Positions 51,913 through 60,785 of a stretch of DNA of 64,000 nt are shown here, one piece after another (position 1 is the first letter of the stretch; the number at the start of each line of letters is the position of its first letter). The notes under the pieces are model-generated. The model saw nothing but the letters and a program-made list of their open reading frames with translations. It was not told the origin of the DNA and made no database searches. A program made the position numbers and the translations under genes. This stretch comes from Myxococcales bacterium. GTDB lineage: Bacteria > Myxococcota > B64-G9. The stretch is from positions 1 to 64,000 of the forward strand of contig JAAZNF010000009.1 in the NCBI GenBank assembly GCA_012798435.1, given 5' to 3'.

Positions 51913-54093
51913 TCACTGGTGGATGAGCTTGATCGCGGCCCCGGGCTTCAGGTTGATGTCCCAGGCCTTGATGACCCGATCATCGTTGTCGCGCAGCTCC
52001 ACCCGGTGCCGGCCGGACGACAGGGCCATCTCGTACACCGGCGTGGCCCGGATGCGTTCGCCGTCCACGTACACCCAGGCCCACCCGCCGCTGATGCCGA
52101 CGGTGATGCGCCCCTCGCCGGCCGGCTCGGGACGGTGCGGCCGCACCGGGGGCCGGCGAATGGGCGGGCGGCGGATCCGGCCCGGATCGGCCGGCGCGAC
52201 GAGGGCGACTCCGGCGTCCACGGTTTCGAGGGCCCCGGCGTCCGGGGCCCCTGGCGGCTCCGACGGAGGCGGGGTCGCCGCATCTGCGGGCGGGAGGGGC
52301 GACGGATCCGCAGCCGCGGTTCCTCCGTCCGGGGACGAACCGGTCCTGGATGATGCGTCGCGCAGGCGGGACAGGCTCCCCCCGTCGGGTTCGGGTAATG
52401 GCTCCTGGGGCCGAATGGGGACGGGTTTCTCCAGCCGGTCCTCGCCCGGATCCGAGCTGCGGAAGAAGTATGCCGACATTCCACCGCCCACCAGCGCCAG
52501 CAGGACCAGTCCCGCGATCTGCAGGGTGTTGATGCGCTTCTTGCGCGCCGGCAGGCTGGTGTCCTCCAGATCCGCCGGCTTGAGGCGGGCCGCGGGCGGC
52601 CCCAGCAGGGGGCGCGACTGCTTCCCGTCGCTCTTGTAGGTGGGGAGGTTTTCCTCGAAGTCCTGGGCCGGGGGGAACTTCTCGGCCGGGCGCGGGGGCT
52701 CCTCCACGGTCGGGACCTCGTATCCCAGCGGCGTGCCGTCGCGATCGGTCCCCACCTCGCGGATGGGCGGGCGGCCGGCGGCGGAGGGCGGCCGGGAGAC
52801 CGGCGAGGGCGGGCGGCGTGGCGGGATCTCGCGCCGGTCCTCGGCGAAGGGCGAGGGCATGGAGCGCAGCAGGGCGGCGGAGGGCCGGTCCACCCGGGCG
52901 GTCGCCAGGTCCGATTCGTCGTCGAGATCCTCGACCGCCTCCACGGGCGGCGCCTGCAGCTCGACCGTCTCCGGCAACGGCGGCGGCGCGGCCTGGGAGG
53001 AATCGGTGCGGGTGGTGGTCTCGTCGTCGCCGACCACCTGCAGGTGCAGCACCTGGGTCTCGGGCGACTGGCCGGCGGCCTCCAGGCGGGCCGCCCGGCG
53101 CGCCTCGGTGCGCAGGCGCTCCACCACCTGGGCCTCCTCGGCGAACTCCGCGCGCTCGCGCTCGATCTCCTCGCGGAAGATCTCGCGCATGAACGAGGCC
53201 AGCCAGGCCGAGGAGTAGTGCAGCCCGTTCGAGAACATGAAGTTCTCGAGGGCGTCGCGCCACTCGGCGCCGCCCGACCAGCGATCCTGGGGGTTCTTCT
53301 CCAGGGCCCGCAGCAGCTGGGCCTGCAGCTCCTCGGGGATGGCCGGGTTGATGTCGCGCGGCTTGATGAAGTCGGTCTCGCGCACCTTCTCCAGGATGGC
53401 CAGGTCGTTGGCCCCCTTGAACATCTTCTGTAGGGTGAGCATCTCGTAGAAGCACACCCCCAGCGAGAAGACGTCGGTGCGGTGGTCCAGGGGCAGCCCG
53501 TGGGCCTGCTCCGGCGACATGTAGCTGTACTTGCCCTTCAGCACCCCGCCGGTGGTCTGGATGGTGGTGGAGGCGGCCTTGGCGATGCCGAAGTCGACGA
53601 TCTTCACCTCGCCCTCGTAGGAGACCAGGATGTTGTGCGGGCTGATGTCGCGGTGGATGAGCGCCAGCGGGTTGCCGAAGGCGTCGGTCGGGCGGTGGGC
53701 GTGGTCCAGGCCGTTCAGCACCTCGGCGAACAAGAAGCACACCATCTCGATGGGCGTACTCAGGCCCCGGTCGCGCAGCACCCGGATGATGTCGGCGATG
53801 TCCTTGCCGTGGATGTACTCCATGGAGATGAAGTACAGCTGGTCGATGCAGCCGAAGTCGTAGATCTGGGCAATGTTCTTGTGGGACAGCGAGGCCGCCA
53901 GCTTGGCCTCGTTGATGAACATGCTCACGAACTGCGCGTCGCTGGACAGGTGCGGCAGCATGCGCTTGATGGCCACCAGCTTCTCGAACCCCTCGGCGCC
54001 GAAGGCCCGCGCCCGGAACACCTCGGCCATGCCGCCGATGGCGATCCTTCGCTGCAGCACGTACTTTCCGAAGGTGGAGGGCCGAAAGACCAT
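51913..54093 (-). CDS. Transmembrane Ser/Thr protein kinase with PEGA-like tail, 726 aa
   Basis: Kinase domain about 8-290: glycine loop IAIGGMAEVF, Lys43, HRDISPHN with Asp149, DFG at 167-169, SPEQ. A long Pro/Arg-rich juxtamembrane region (about 300-530) with many Ser/Thr residues could carry phosphorylation sites. One membrane helix lies at about 535-557 (LQIAGLVLLALVGGGMSAYFF). The outer part is a Pro-rich linker and one PEGA-like domain (ITVGISGGWAWVYVDG, TPVYEMALSSGRHRVELRD). It lies between the GAF-like gene (46 bases upstream) and the FHA activator (six bases downstream), which argues for a phosphorelay from membrane to sigma-54. Confidence 0.92.
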   Translation of the reverse strand: MVFRPSTFGKYVLQRRIAIGGMAEVFRARAFGAEGFEKLVAIKRMLPHLSSDAQFVSMFINEAKLAASLSHKNIAQIYDFGCIDQLYFISMEYIHGKDIADIIRVLRDRGLSTPIEMVCFLFAEVLNGLDHAHRPTDAFGNPLALIHRDISPHNILVSYEGEVKIVDFGIAKAASTTIQTTGGVLKGKYSYMSPEQAHGLPLDHRTDVFSLGVCFYEMLTLQKMFKGANDLAILEKVRETDFIKPRDINPAIPEELQAQLLRALEKNPQDRWSGGAEWRDALENFMFSNGLHYSSAWLASFMREIFREEIERERAEFAEEAQVVERLRTEARRAARLEAAGQSPETQVLHLQVVGDDETTTRTDSSQAAPPPLPETVELQAPPVEAVEDLDDESDLATARVDRPSAALLRSMPSPFAEDRREIPPRRPPSPVSRPPSAAGRPPIREVGTDRDGTPLGYEVPTVEEPPRPAEKFPPAQDFEENLPTYKSDGKQSRPLLGPPAARLKPADLEDTSLPARKKRINTLQIAGLVLLALVGGGMSAYFFRSSDPGEDRLEKPVPIRPQEPLPEPDGGSLSRLRDASSRTGSSPDGGTAAADPSPLPPADAATPPPSEPPGAPDAGALETVDAGVALVAPADPGRIRRPPIRRPPVRPHRPEPAGEGRITVGISGGWAWVYVDGERIRATPVYEMALSSGRHRVELRDNDDRVIKAWDINLKPGAAIKLIHQ

Positions 54094-54139
54094 GGTGCCT
54101 CGCTCGCCGGGCTAGATTAGGCCAGCCGCGCCGGGGTGG

Positions 54140-54859
54140 TCAAATCGAGCGGCCCGCGGCGCGCTCCAGCAGCAGGTCGGCACGAGCCCCGGCGCGCGAG
54201 GCGATGACCTCGAGCAGTCGCATCTCGAAGTCGGGGAGCGACTCGCTTCCGGCGTCCGCGTACAGCACCCAGCGGTCCAGGGACGTCACCTGCACCGGAA
54301 TGAGCAGGATCTCGGGCGGCACCACGCCCAGCACTGCAAAGAACTCCGGCGCCTGGCCCACCAGCCGGGGCGCACCGCGGAAGCTGTCCAGCTCGAAGAC
54401 GGTGCCGGTCAGGTCCCACAGCATGCGCCGCGGGATCTCGATGGTCAGCAGTTTCACCTCGGACAGCCCCATGCCCGAGGAGGCGAAGCCGTACAACGTC
54501 CCTCCCCGCTCCCAGAACAAGAGGACGCGCGGCACCACGTTGGCTACCATCTCGGCGAGCACCCCCGCGACCTCCTCGACCGTGGCCGCCGCCCGCAGCA
54601 CGTCCAGGATCTCGCCAATGGGAATGACACCGCGACGCACCCGGGCGTCCTCGCGGGCGATCTCCAAAGTGTTCTCATCCTGTTGCGGCTGTTGCGAGCG
54701 CAGCCGCTCCTCCTCGCGCCGGGCGATCTCGGCCATGGGGACCACCGCGGTCTTCTCACGGTCGTACCCCGTGCCCTTGCAGATCTGGATCTCTTCCCGC
54801 ACCACCTTGAGGTAGTTGTCGTAGGGGCGGGTCTTCTCGTCGAAACGGTCCGCGCTCAC
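54140..54859 (-). CDS. GAF-like domain protein, 239 aa
   Basis: The N-terminal third is charged and helical (EIQICKGTGYDREKTAVVP, EIARREEERLRSQQP). About 95-235 has a GAF-like pattern: ILDVLRAAATVEEVAGVLAEMVANVVPRVLLFWERGG, then LYGFASSGMG, IPRRMLWDLTG, VVPPEILLIPVQV, WVLYADAG and a last helix. It resembles the C-terminal domain of the protein at 36068. No heme or cyclic-nucleotide residues can be assigned. The GTG start at 54859 overlaps the stop of the TSP3 gene (GTGA), with GGGAG upstream, so translation is coupled. It may relay a signal between the surface protein and the kinase. Confidence 0.75.
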   Translation of the reverse strand: MSADRFDEKTRPYDNYLKVVREEIQICKGTGYDREKTAVVPMAEIARREEERLRSQQPQQDENTLEIAREDARVRRGVIPIGEILDVLRAAATVEEVAGVLAEMVANVVPRVLLFWERGGTLYGFASSGMGLSEVKLLTIEIPRRMLWDLTGTVFELDSFRGAPRLVGQAPEFFAVLGVVPPEILLIPVQVTSLDRWVLYADAGSESLPDFEMRLLEVIASRAGARADLLLERAAGRSI

Positions 54860-57210
54860 GGGCAGGCGTCTCCCACGCCGTTGTTGTCGCTGTCCTCTTG
54901 CAGGGGGTTGGGCACGAGCGGGCAGTTGTCGTCGCAACTTCCGGTGGCGCCGCCGCGGCAGGGGTTGTCGCCCGGGGTGCCACTCCCGTCCCCGTCGTCC
55001 AGGATGCCGTCGCCGTCGATGTCGTCCTCGCAGGCGTCGCCGGTGCCGTCGCTGTCCGTGTCCTGCTGGCCGGGGTTGGGTGCCGCGGGGCAGTTGTCGC
55101 AGGCGTCGCCCGGGCCGTCCGTGTCGCCGTCGGCCTGCGTCGGGTTGGCGTCGGCGGGACAGTTGTCGCAGGCGTCGCCCGCGCCGTCTCCGTCGCCGTC
55201 GGTCTGGGCCGAGTTGCTGTCGGCGGGGCAGTTGTCGCAGGTGTCGCCCAGCCCGTCCGCGTCGCCGTCGGTCTGGGCCGGGTTGGCGTCGGCGGGGCAA
55301 TTGTCGCAGGCATCGCCCACCCCGTCGCCTTCCCCGTCCTGTTGCCCGCTGTTCGATACCGTCGGGCAGTTGTCGTTGCCGTCGACGACGCCGTCGCCGT
55401 CCCCGTCCGCGCCGCAGCTCGGCTGGCCGTTGCAGTTGCCGCGATCCTCGCCGGAGGGGATGACGCAGGTGCCGCCAGCGGCGGCGCACTCGGCGTCGCT
55501 CTGGCACTCGGGGCGCGGATTGGGGATGAGCGGGCAACTGTCCTCGGCGTCCGGGACTTCGTCGTTGTCGTCGTCGTCGTCGCAGGCGTTGCCGCGGCCG
55601 TCGTGATCGGTGTCCAGCTGGTCGGGGTTGGCCGTGTACGGGCAGTTGTCCTGGGTGTTGCGCCGGCCGTCGGCGTCGGCGTCGAAGTCGCAGGCGTCGC
55701 CCGCGCCGTTCCCGTCCGCGTCATGCTGATCCGGGTTGGCCACGAAGGGACAGTTGTCGGCGTTGTCGAGATCGCCGTCCCCGTCGCCGTCGCAGGCGTC
55801 GCCGATGCCGTCCGGCGGCTGGTTGGAGTCCTCCTGGTCGCTGTTCTTCACCAGGCGGCAGTTGTCTGAGCTATCGGGGATGCGATCGCCGTCGAAGTCG
55901 ACGCTACAGGAGGTCGGCTGGGAGACGCAGCGCCCCTGGGTCTGGCCCGAGGGGATGACGCAGCTCCCGCCGGCGGTGGTGCAGTCGGCGTTGGTCTTGC
56001 AGTCCGGGCGCGGGTTGTTGATGAGCGGGCAGTTGTCGTCGCCGTCGGGGACGCCGTCGTCGTCGTCGTCCGGATCGCAGGTGTCGCCCCGGCCGTCGCG
56101 ATCGTTGTCCCACTGGTCGCTGTTGCGAGTGCCCGGACAGTTGTCATGGTCGTCGGCGACCTGATCCCTGTCGGCGTCGCAGGCGTCGCCCAGGCTGTCG
56201 CGGTTGGTGTCCTGCTGGTTGGCGTTCGGCACGCGAGGGCAGTTGTCCTGCGCGTTCGCCACCCCGTCTCCGTCCCGATCCCCGTCGCAGGCGTCCCCCT
56301 GGCGATCCCCGTCCTGATCGGCCTGGTCGGGGTTGGCGTTGCGGGGGCAGTTGTCCTGGGAGTTGGCCCAGCCGTCATCGTCGATGTCGGGATCGCAGGC
56401 GTCACCCAGGCCGTCGTCGTCCAGGTCGGCCTGATCCTGGTTCTTGACCTCCGGGCAGTTGTCGCGGTCGTTGGGGACGCCGTCCGCGTCGGTGTCGAAG
56501 TCGCAGGCGTCGCCCACGCCATTGCCGTTGGAGTCTTTCTGATCGGGGTTGACCGTCACCGGGCAGTTGTCCGCGCCCTGACAGGCCGAAGGGCGCTGGC
56601 CGGCCGGGGAGACGCAGTCGGCGCTGACCCGTCCCGGGTCGCAGATGCCGTCGGCGTCGCTGTCGCAGTCGCAGCCGTTGCCCGCGCCGTCGCGGTCGGT
56701 GTCCTCCTGCCCCGGATTGAAGTTGCGGCCGTTGTTGGGGTTGCCGTCCCAACAGTTGTCCCGGTTGTCGGGCACGCCGTCGTTGTCGTTGTCATTGTCA
56801 CAGGCGTCCCCGCGGCCGTCGCCGTCCATGTCGGCCTGGTCGCCATTGGGCATGGCGGGACAGTTGTCGTCGCAGTTGGTGGTCTTTCCGCCGGTGCAGG
56901 GGTGATCGCCGCTCTGGCCGCTTTGATCGCCGTCGTCGGCGATCCCGTCGCCGTCGCTGTCCACCAGGCCGCCGTCGTTGGGCGGGTTGTTCTTGCATAT
57001 CGCCTGGTCCAGGATCGGGTCGTACTCGCAGTGCTTTCCCGGCGGGCAGGTGAGGCCGCACACGCACACGCCGTCGCGGCAGGAGAAGCCGGTGGGACAA
57101 CCGTTGCCACCGTCCGTGTCGGTGCAGGGGATCTCGGTGGTCTTCTCCCCGCAGGATGCCGCTGCCAGAGTGAGCGTAAAGACGAGGAGTCCCCGGAGAA
57201 ATCGCGCCAT
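54856..57210 (-). CDS. Thrombospondin type 3 repeat lipoprotein, 784 aa
   Basis: A calcium-binding surface lipoprotein: signal ends at LAAASC (Cys20), followed by a Cys-rich head (about 28-75). From about 90 to the end there are roughly 18 TSP3 units of the form DNCPxxxNPDQxDxDxDGxGDACD, interrupted twice by Cys-rich inserts that share a GGSCVIPSG or GGTCVIPSG phrase. Each unit should bind Ca through its Asp residues and lock with disulfides, making a rigid rod. Units encoded at 55091-55366 are 69-base near-identical repeats. It is first in a four-gene signalling operon and may act as its calcium-dependent surface module. Confidence 0.9.
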   Translation of the reverse strand: MARFLRGLLVFTLTLAAASCGEKTTEIPCTDTDGGNGCPTGFSCRDGVCVCGLTCPPGKHCEYDPILDQAICKNNPPNDGGLVDSDGDGIADDGDQSGQSGDHPCTGGKTTNCDDNCPAMPNGDQADMDGDGRGDACDNDNDNDGVPDNRDNCWDGNPNNGRNFNPGQEDTDRDGAGNGCDCDSDADGICDPGRVSADCVSPAGQRPSACQGADNCPVTVNPDQKDSNGNGVGDACDFDTDADGVPNDRDNCPEVKNQDQADLDDDGLGDACDPDIDDDGWANSQDNCPRNANPDQADQDGDRQGDACDGDRDGDGVANAQDNCPRVPNANQQDTNRDSLGDACDADRDQVADDHDNCPGTRNSDQWDNDRDGRGDTCDPDDDDDGVPDGDDNCPLINNPRPDCKTNADCTTAGGSCVIPSGQTQGRCVSQPTSCSVDFDGDRIPDSSDNCRLVKNSDQEDSNQPPDGIGDACDGDGDGDLDNADNCPFVANPDQHDADGNGAGDACDFDADADGRRNTQDNCPYTANPDQLDTDHDGRGNACDDDDDNDEVPDAEDSCPLIPNPRPECQSDAECAAAGGTCVIPSGEDRGNCNGQPSCGADGDGDGVVDGNDNCPTVSNSGQQDGEGDGVGDACDNCPADANPAQTDGDADGLGDTCDNCPADSNSAQTDGDGDGAGDACDNCPADANPTQADGDTDGPGDACDNCPAAPNPGQQDTDSDGTGDACEDDIDGDGILDDGDGSGTPGDNPCRGGATGSCDDNCPLVPNPLQEDSDNNGVGDACP
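55091..55366 (-). repeat. 69-base tandem array inside the TSP3 gene (four units)
   Basis: The string CAGTTGTCGC or its one-base variant recurs at 55091, 55160, 55229 and 55298, and the period continues to 55367. Each unit encodes 23 residues (CDNCPADANP...). High DNA identity suggests recent duplication. Confidence 0.85.
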
Positions 57211-57340
57211 GACATCCTCCCGGCCCGCTGCCCGCTGCCGCCGGCCCGATCGGGCGATGGCAAAGCCTACCAGAGCCGAGCAGAGGTTTCAACGGAAGGG
57301 CGGGCGCTGGGGGATGTGATTTTATCCGTATTGCTTGAGT

Positions 57341-59581
57341 ATGCGGGCGAGAATACCTCGATGGTTGGTGTTGCTCGGCGCGGCCCTGGGAGTCGCGGCG
57401 TGTGTCCATCGAACCGAGCGACCGAGCGTCGAGCCGGTCTCGGCGCCGGTCCTGGATCTCGGCGAGTTGGCGGACACGATCGATCCGGGGCCGGTGGAGC
57501 CACTGCTTTCGAACCTCCCTCCCTGGCTGGAGGCCATCCTGGCGAGCCGTCCCGGCAACCACGATCGGCCCGTGCGCCTCGATCTTCTGGAGAGGTTTTC
57601 GACTTGGCTGAGTAGCGGTCCCGAGCTGGCCGAGGGTCTGGAATCGCTTCTCGACATGCTCGCCTTGCTCCGCGACACCGAACGCCGTCTCCAAAAAGAG
57701 GATGCCCCTCTCGCGGATCTTGCCCTGGCGGCCAGGATTTACCACGCCCTGAATGTTCCCATGCTCTCGGATCCACAGGGCTTTTTTGCGCAGTTGTGGC
57801 GCCTCATGGCGCAGGCCGCGGGTCAGGTGGGACAGGAAGGTGCGCAGGCCGGCGAGGTCATCGAGATGGTCCGCGGACTGATGAACCGGGCTCCGTCGCT
57901 CCACCGGCGCACCGCGGCCCGGATCCTCCGAAGGGCGCCGGAGGGAGCGGAGGCCTTGCAGGTGCTCGAGCAGGTCGCCAGGGATGCCCGGCAGCGGGAC
58001 GACTTCGAGGTGTCCTGGCGCCTTTTTTCCGCGAGAGTCTCGCGCCTGGGTGACGCCGCGACGGGAGAGGACTGGTTGGATTTGGCGGAGAGCTGTGCTC
58101 GGGGATTGCGTGCGGATTGCGCCGAAAATGCGCTGCGCCGCGCGGAAAGCCACGACATGCGGCGCTCGGCGCGCTGGAGCAGTGCGGCGGCCCTGGTGGC
58201 GCTGGCCCGGGACGTTGTGGCCGAAAAAGAGCCGATTTCGCTCGAGGAGAACCTGGCGCGGGCCGAGCGGCTCAACCGGTTGGGACGGCGCGCGGACGCG
58301 GAGCAGATCCTGGGGCGGATGATTCAGGCCCATCCCCGTGACGCGAGGCCCTGGCTCGGTCTCGCCAAGGTGGCCCTGGGGAGGCTCCGCATCCGGGAGG
58401 CCTATACCTACATCCGGCAAGCGGATGGAATGGACAGGCGCGACGGTGATTACTTCGCCATGGCGCTGGGGACGTTCTGGGGCGTGATGATGGACGAGAT
58501 CATGCCCATCATCGCGGCGGAGAAGGACGGCCAGCCGGGCCGGATCGGAGCGCGGCTCGCACCCTATCTCGCTCAGGTTAAGGAGGACCTGGAGGGTTTG
58601 GCGCGCTTCTCGCCCGAACGGGCCGCCGCGCTGCAAGAGGCGGTCCGGCTCATCCACGAGATCTTCCGGCAACCCGATGGCGCTACAGATCTGGAGGAGC
58701 GCGTACGCATCGCCCGCCTGATGGACCAGGCGCTGGGCCGGGTGCTCGACCTGACGCTTCGCTATCCGGACGAAGCGGACGTCTATCGCTTGTGGCTGCT
58801 GCTGGCCAGATACACGGCCCGACCGGCGGCGGCGAGGCAGGCCGCGTTTGCGCCGATTCCGCCCGGGGTCCGCGATAGCGCGGGAGTGCTGCTGCTCCAG
58901 GCCCGCGTTCGCCTGGCGTTGCTGCTTCGCTCGAAAGACCCCTCCGGGATTCGAGCACTTCGTGCGTTAGTGGCGGATATCCCCCCGGACGAAAAACACG
59001 CCTTCGCCATCTCCGCCTTGCGGGCCGATCTGCTGGCCATCGAGGCGGGGCTTCCGGGCGGTGAGGGCCTGTGGCCCCGGGTGGTAAGGGATTACCAGAA
59101 GCTTCTCGCGAGCTCGCCCAAGGAGCACGAGCGGCGGTTGAAGTCGAACCTCGGTGTCGCCCTGCTGCGGACGGGGGAGTACCGCCGAGCGAGAGAGCTG
59201 TGGCGAGAGGCCAGCGAGGGAGATGAGGACGTCCTCGTCCCGCGGCTGCTCATGGCGGTCACGGCGCCGGGTCCCGATCATCGCAAGGAGGATCTTTCCG
59301 AAATCGAAGGGTATTCCCGGATCCCGGCTGTCAACTTCCAGGTTCGTCTGTGGTTGGCCAAGGAAGAACGCCTGCCGCCGGAAGAACTCGAGCTACGCTT
59401 GGCGAACGCCTGGACCATCCTCAGCCAGACGATGCCAGGAAGGGAGGAGATCGACGGCTGGCACGGGGCGGTCCTGAATGAGAGCTACAATGTTTCAATG
59501 GGTTATTCAGAATCACAGGGCCTCGTTACCGTGTTCGAGCTGAATTCGGATCCTTGGCTCATCTTGCCAGCCAGAAGATAA
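57341..59581 (+). CDS. Helical repeat lipoprotein (TPR-like), 746 aa
   Basis: The signal ends in a lipobox (GVAAC, Cys21). The mature protein is almost entirely helical, with TPR-like pairs in several places: AERLNRLGRRADAEQILGRM, PRDARPWLGLAKVALGR, and later KSNLGVALLRTGEYRRARELWREA. The middle part is more degenerate. No enzymatic motif is visible. ATG at 57341 gives the best signal peptide; a TTG two codons earlier is possible, and no good ribosome site is seen. It is divergent from the TSP3 operon with 130 bases between. Its stop codon lies in the 47-base extended repeat shared with the PilZ gene. Probably a scaffold at the envelope. Confidence 0.78.
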   Translation: MRARIPRWLVLLGAALGVAACVHRTERPSVEPVSAPVLDLGELADTIDPGPVEPLLSNLPPWLEAILASRPGNHDRPVRLDLLERFSTWLSSGPELAEGLESLLDMLALLRDTERRLQKEDAPLADLALAARIYHALNVPMLSDPQGFFAQLWRLMAQAAGQVGQEGAQAGEVIEMVRGLMNRAPSLHRRTAARILRRAPEGAEALQVLEQVARDARQRDDFEVSWRLFSARVSRLGDAATGEDWLDLAESCARGLRADCAENALRRAESHDMRRSARWSSAAALVALARDVVAEKEPISLEENLARAERLNRLGRRADAEQILGRMIQAHPRDARPWLGLAKVALGRLRIREAYTYIRQADGMDRRDGDYFAMALGTFWGVMMDEIMPIIAAEKDGQPGRIGARLAPYLAQVKEDLEGLARFSPERAAALQEAVRLIHEIFRQPDGATDLEERVRIARLMDQALGRVLDLTLRYPDEADVYRLWLLLARYTARPAAARQAAFAPIPPGVRDSAGVLLLQARVRLALLLRSKDPSGIRALRALVADIPPDEKHAFAISALRADLLAIEAGLPGGEGLWPRVVRDYQKLLASSPKEHERRLKSNLGVALLRTGEYRRARELWREASEGDEDVLVPRLLMAVTAPGPDHRKEDLSEIEGYSRIPAVNFQVRLWLAKEERLPPEELELRLANAWTILSQTMPGREEIDGWHGAVLNESYNVSMGYSESQGLVTVFELNSDPWLILPARR

Positions 59582-59621
59582 CAACCTGATAAACTTGAAA
59601 AAAATTTGGGGACAGGCCCCG
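59575..59621 (+). repeat. Extended repeat spanning a stop codon (copy 2)
   Basis: Ungapped match to 37671-37717 at 39 of 47 positions, beginning at the same offset from a TAA stop and ending in the repeat core at 59608-59620. Confidence 0.75.
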
Positions 59622-59653
59622 GGTTTTTAGGAGAGACTCTGGGGACAGGCCCT
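59608..59653 (+). repeat. One exact and one variant repeat core
   Basis: GGGGACAGGCCCC at 59608-59620 and GGGGACAGGCCCT at 59641-59653, 33 bases apart, in the convergent gap before the nitroreductase gene. Confidence 0.85.
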
Positions 59654-59695
59654 GGGCCGTTTTGGTTGTATCTATTTGTTTTTATTTGATAAAGA

Positions 59696-60544
59696 TCAAT
59701 ATACGACCCAGCTCGCCATGTACTCGAGGTCGTCGGCCGGGATTCGGGGAGGGCGCCGCGTCCAGTTTCCAGAAAAATTTGCTTCGCGGGCCGAGAGGTC
59801 GAAGTGGCACATCGCGATGCCCATGTCCACGACTTGGAGATCCACCGGCAACCGCCGGTAACCTATGGTACGCTTCAGAAAGAAGTGAAATGCTCTCCCG
59901 TCCGCGTCTCGCACGATCCGCCAGGGCTGCTTGTTCGATGCCGAAGGAGCGCGGCGGACGGCGAGCAGCACCGGCCCGAACGGCCCGGCTTTCATCTCGG
60001 TGAGCGGTAGTCCCGCCTCTCCGTTGAAGAACAGCTCCCCGAAAGGTTTTCGCCCGTCGGAGCCCGCGATGTACCGAAATGCCCGGTCGACCAGCGAGCG
60101 ACTTTCGCGCGGCACGCCCACCGGGCTCACCGCCGGGATCACCTGGCCGGGGCCAAGCTGGACGACCTCGGCGAACGCCGAGCGCGAAAAGGTCCCGCCC
60201 AGCCAGCAGGTGGCGAGCCCGAGGTCGGTGGCCTTGAGCACGGTGGCCTCGAAAAGATACCCGAAGTCGAGCAGCGCGTCGGCGAGGCCGTTCTCCACGG
60301 CGCCCACCAGGAAGTTCCTCGCCCCCTTGATGACCCCGTACGTCCCGAGCTTGATCTTCCGTGCCTCCGCGTCGAAGGCGCGCACCAGCGAAAGATGCAC
60401 GCGGGAGGCGAACGGCGGCTCGGGCAGGGCGGCGAGGAAGGCTGAAAGCTCCCGGGCTTGCGGGTCCGGCAGAGGTTCTGGCAGAAACGAGCGGTAGGAG
60501 CGGCGCTGGTCGATGATCTCCGTGACAGGATGGGAGAATATCAT
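59696..60544 (-). CDS. Nitroreductase-family flavoprotein, 282 aa
   Basis: An FMN-type reductase of the putative TM-nitroreductase branch. The FMN phosphate site begins with IDQRRSYRSFLPEP. The second half has DFGYLFEATVLKATDLGLATCWLGG, the usual helix and loop before the flavin ring, and SASNKQPWRIV, which matches the SAxNxQPWrf motif although displaced to a later position than in classical NfsB. VDLQVVDMGIAMCHFDL closes the fold. The physiological substrate is unknown. It is alone, flanked by repeat clusters on both sides. Confidence 0.82.
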   Translation of the reverse strand: MIFSHPVTEIIDQRRSYRSFLPEPLPDPQARELSAFLAALPEPPFASRVHLSLVRAFDAEARKIKLGTYGVIKGARNFLVGAVENGLADALLDFGYLFEATVLKATDLGLATCWLGGTFSRSAFAEVVQLGPGQVIPAVSPVGVPRESRSLVDRAFRYIAGSDGRKPFGELFFNGEAGLPLTEMKAGPFGPVLLAVRRAPSASNKQPWRIVRDADGRAFHFFLKRTIGYRRLPVDLQVVDMGIAMCHFDLSAREANFSGNWTRRPPRIPADDLEYMASWVVY

Positions 60545-60638
60545 GCCTCAATAATTGGTGGCGGATGTTCTCTTGTCAACCGGCGGCAACTTTATGAAAT
60601 ATCGAATGAAAAACGGGTAAAAACGGGGGAAAAACAGG

Positions 60639-60697
60639 GGGGACAGGCCCCGTGAAAACAGGGGGACAGGCCCCGTGAAAACAGGGGGACAGGCCCC
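60639..60697 (+). repeat. Tandem repeat cluster, three cores with 23-base period
   Basis: GGGGACAGGCCCC at 60639-60651, 60662-60674 and 60685-60697 with GTGAAAACAG spacers, in the divergent region between the nitroreductase and acyl-CoA-binding protein genes. Confidence 0.92.
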
Positions 60698-60709
60698 GTG
60701 CGTTCCGGG

Positions 60710-60738
60710 TTGACTACACAGATGTCTGGGCGATACCG
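60710..60738 (+). promoter_or_regulatory. Candidate promoter for the acyl-CoA-binding protein gene
   Basis: TTGACT (60710-60715) is followed after 16-17 bases by GATACC/ATACCG (60732-60738), about 48 bases before the ATG. The -35 is good and the -10 is weak. Confidence 0.3.
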
Positions 60739-60785
60739 TTCGGTGCTGAGTCGGCCGACACATCGCCTGGCTGAAAGGAGCCTCT

